NCBI GenBank assembly: GCA_964353255.1
Contig: CAYGVJ010000120.1
Span: 1 to 16,175 of the forward strand
Length of the DNA stretch: 16,175 bases
Source: VFZS01 sp964353255
Lineage (GTDB): Bacteria > Acidobacteriota > Terriglobia > Bryobacterales > Bryobacteraceae
Direction: 5' to 3'
The notes under the pieces are model-generated. The model did no database searches, was not told the DNA's origin, and worked only from the letters and a program-made list of their open reading frames with translations. Each line of letters starts with the position of its first letter. Position 1 is the first letter of the stretch. This document shows, piece after piece, positions 15,492-16,175 of this stretch. The position numbers and the translations under genes were made by a program.

Positions 15492-15934
15492 GAGCTGGCC
15501 CGCTCCAGCATGCCGGCGGGAAGGCCCAGCCTCTTGCGCCACCGGGCTTCGGCGCGCGCCATGCGCCCGCTGTCGGTTTCGTGATCCAGGCCCAGCAGGT
15601 GCAGCAGGCCATGAAGCATCAGGATGCCGATCTCCTCCTCCAGCCGGTGGCCGCCACGCCGGGCCTGGAGGGCCGCGCGCGGCACCGAGATGGCAATATC
15701 GCCCAAGTACGGACCACCGCCCGGTGCCGGAAACGACAGCACATCTGTAGGGCAGTCGCGCCCAAGAAACTGCCGGTTCAGGCGGCGCAGCTCCGCATCC
15801 CCGGCCAGTAGGCAAGTGAACGGGCGGCCGCCCGCCACGCGGCGCCCCATCTCGCGGGCCAGCTCCTGCACCCGGCGACGGCTCAGCCGCCGCCGGATGC
15901 CCCGGAACAGGACCGTACCTGGAGGCTCAGACAC
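15488..15934 (-). CDS. ybeY: Endoribonuclease YbeY
   Basis: Zinc-dependent endoribonuclease for 16S rRNA 3' maturation and 70S quality control. The metal motif HGLLHLLGLDH gives His108, His112 and His118, followed by ETDSGRM. LNRQFLGRDCPTDVLSFP and YLGDIAIS are the other family blocks. The GTG at 15934 is preferred: it lies 10 bases after the phoH stop, AGGCGG is upstream, and it gives 148 residues, the usual size. ATG starts at 15973 and 15991 are also in frame but would overlap phoH and add an Arg-rich segment without homology. Coupled to era by an ATGA overlap. Confidence 0.93.
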   Translation of the reverse strand: MSEPPGTVLFRGIRRRLSRRRVQELAREMGRRVAGGRPFTCLLAGDAELRRLNRQFLGRDCPTDVLSFPAPGGGPYLGDIAISVPRAALQARRGGHRLEEEIGILMLHGLLHLLGLDHETDSGRMARAEARWRKRLGLPAGMLERASS

Positions 15935-15944
15935 TAAGGCCGCC

Positions 15945-16175
15945 TCAGAGGCCCGCCGCCTCGCCGGGCTCATCCTCGCGCGCCGCCTCACCCAGCTTCA
16001 GGCTCAACTGGGCGCCGCCGCTGCTCTCCTGGTAGCGCTCGTAGGCCTTGACGATCTTCTGCACCAGGTTGTGGCGCACCACGTCGCGCTCGTCGAAGTA
16101 GACGAAGCTGATGCCCTCGACCCCGCGCAGCACCTCGATGGCGTTCAGCAGGCCGCAGCGCTTGCCGAACGGCAG
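15945..16175 (-). CDS. phoH: PhoH-family ATPase, C-terminal end only
   Basis: The last 76 residues of a PhoH-like protein, truncated by the window edge. LPFGKRCGLLNAIEVL then GISFVYFDERDVVRHNLVQKIVKAYERY matches the end of the PhoH ATPase domain, whose Walker motifs lie outside the window. The final ~25 residues are an acidic tail. It is the most upstream visible gene of the phoH-ybeY-era-BON operon. Its role is probably RNA-linked, given the YbeY partnership. Confidence 0.92.
   Translation of the reverse strand: MPFGKRCGLLNAIEVLRGVEGISFVYFDERDVVRHNLVQKIVKAYERYQESSGGAQLSLKLGEAAREDEPGEAAGL

Noticed and set aside
15492..15815. Upstream extension of Era
   Set aside because: Lies within ybeY; Era homology begins at the ATG at 15491, which overlaps the ybeY stop in the usual ATGA manner.
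15935..15991. ATG starts for YbeY at 15991 and 15973
   Set aside because: They overlap the phoH end and add an Arg-rich segment; the GTG at 15934 fits the spacing and the family length better.

Overview
The window is a high-G+C bacterial chromosome segment, most likely from an Acidobacteriota member and probably a metagenome scaffold. That assignment is an inference. It rests on the gene mix (a large secreted M1-like peptidase coupled to a family-2 glycosyltransferase, a small one-TM protein with an FRN-PL--WVE core, the tail of what looks like an Oar/TonB-type receptor), the G/C-rich third codon positions, and TANNNT -10 boxes with short leaders. A run of exactly 100 N (4746-4845) looks like a default scaffold gap of unknown length, so reading frames cannot be compared across it.

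Layout. 1-4370 is metabolic: the 3' part of thiC (thiamin pyrimidine synthesis), a glutamate-dehydrogenase-family gene, and, convergent to them, a metX-metW pair (homoserine acylation for methionine synthesis). 4430-4907 holds an AbrB/MazE-type antitoxin whose stop overlaps the start of a second gene. The middle of that gene is lost in the N gap, but its visible last residues read like the C-terminus of a PIN-domain toxin. 4945-8876 carries a secreted M1-fold metallopeptidase that has the HEXXH-X18-E zinc site but lacks the GXMEN aminopeptidase motif, a glycosyltransferase translationally coupled to it by an ATGA overlap, and a small membrane protein with a coiled coil. 8896-9258 is a half-size TauE/SafE permease on the minus strand. 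9417-11354 is nadA-moaA, two Fe-S enzymes in tandem.

11299-14059 is the least conventional part. A small basic proline-rich protein lies antisense to the moaA tail. It is followed by a plus-strand pair made of an exported Amidase_2/PGRP-fold peptidoglycan amidase and a divergent MreB-like actin-fold protein, with stop and start sharing one base. The actin-like protein keeps most MreB landmarks but has Ser where the phosphate-2 loop normally has Asp. This pair is the best candidate for an undescribed system, possibly a cell-wall amidase directed or gated by a dedicated actin homologue.

14079-14207 holds what looks like the last ~30 codons of a TonB-dependent-receptor-like gene with no body. 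The end of the window is a tight minus-strand operon, phoH-ybeY-era-BON protein, covering 16S rRNA 3'-end maturation and ribosome assembly, with an exported BON-domain protein appended.

Three strong intergenic inverted repeats (8876-8895, 9299-9350, 11797-11824) look like REP-type or terminator elements. No tRNA, rRNA, CRISPR array, insertion sequence or prophage gene was seen.
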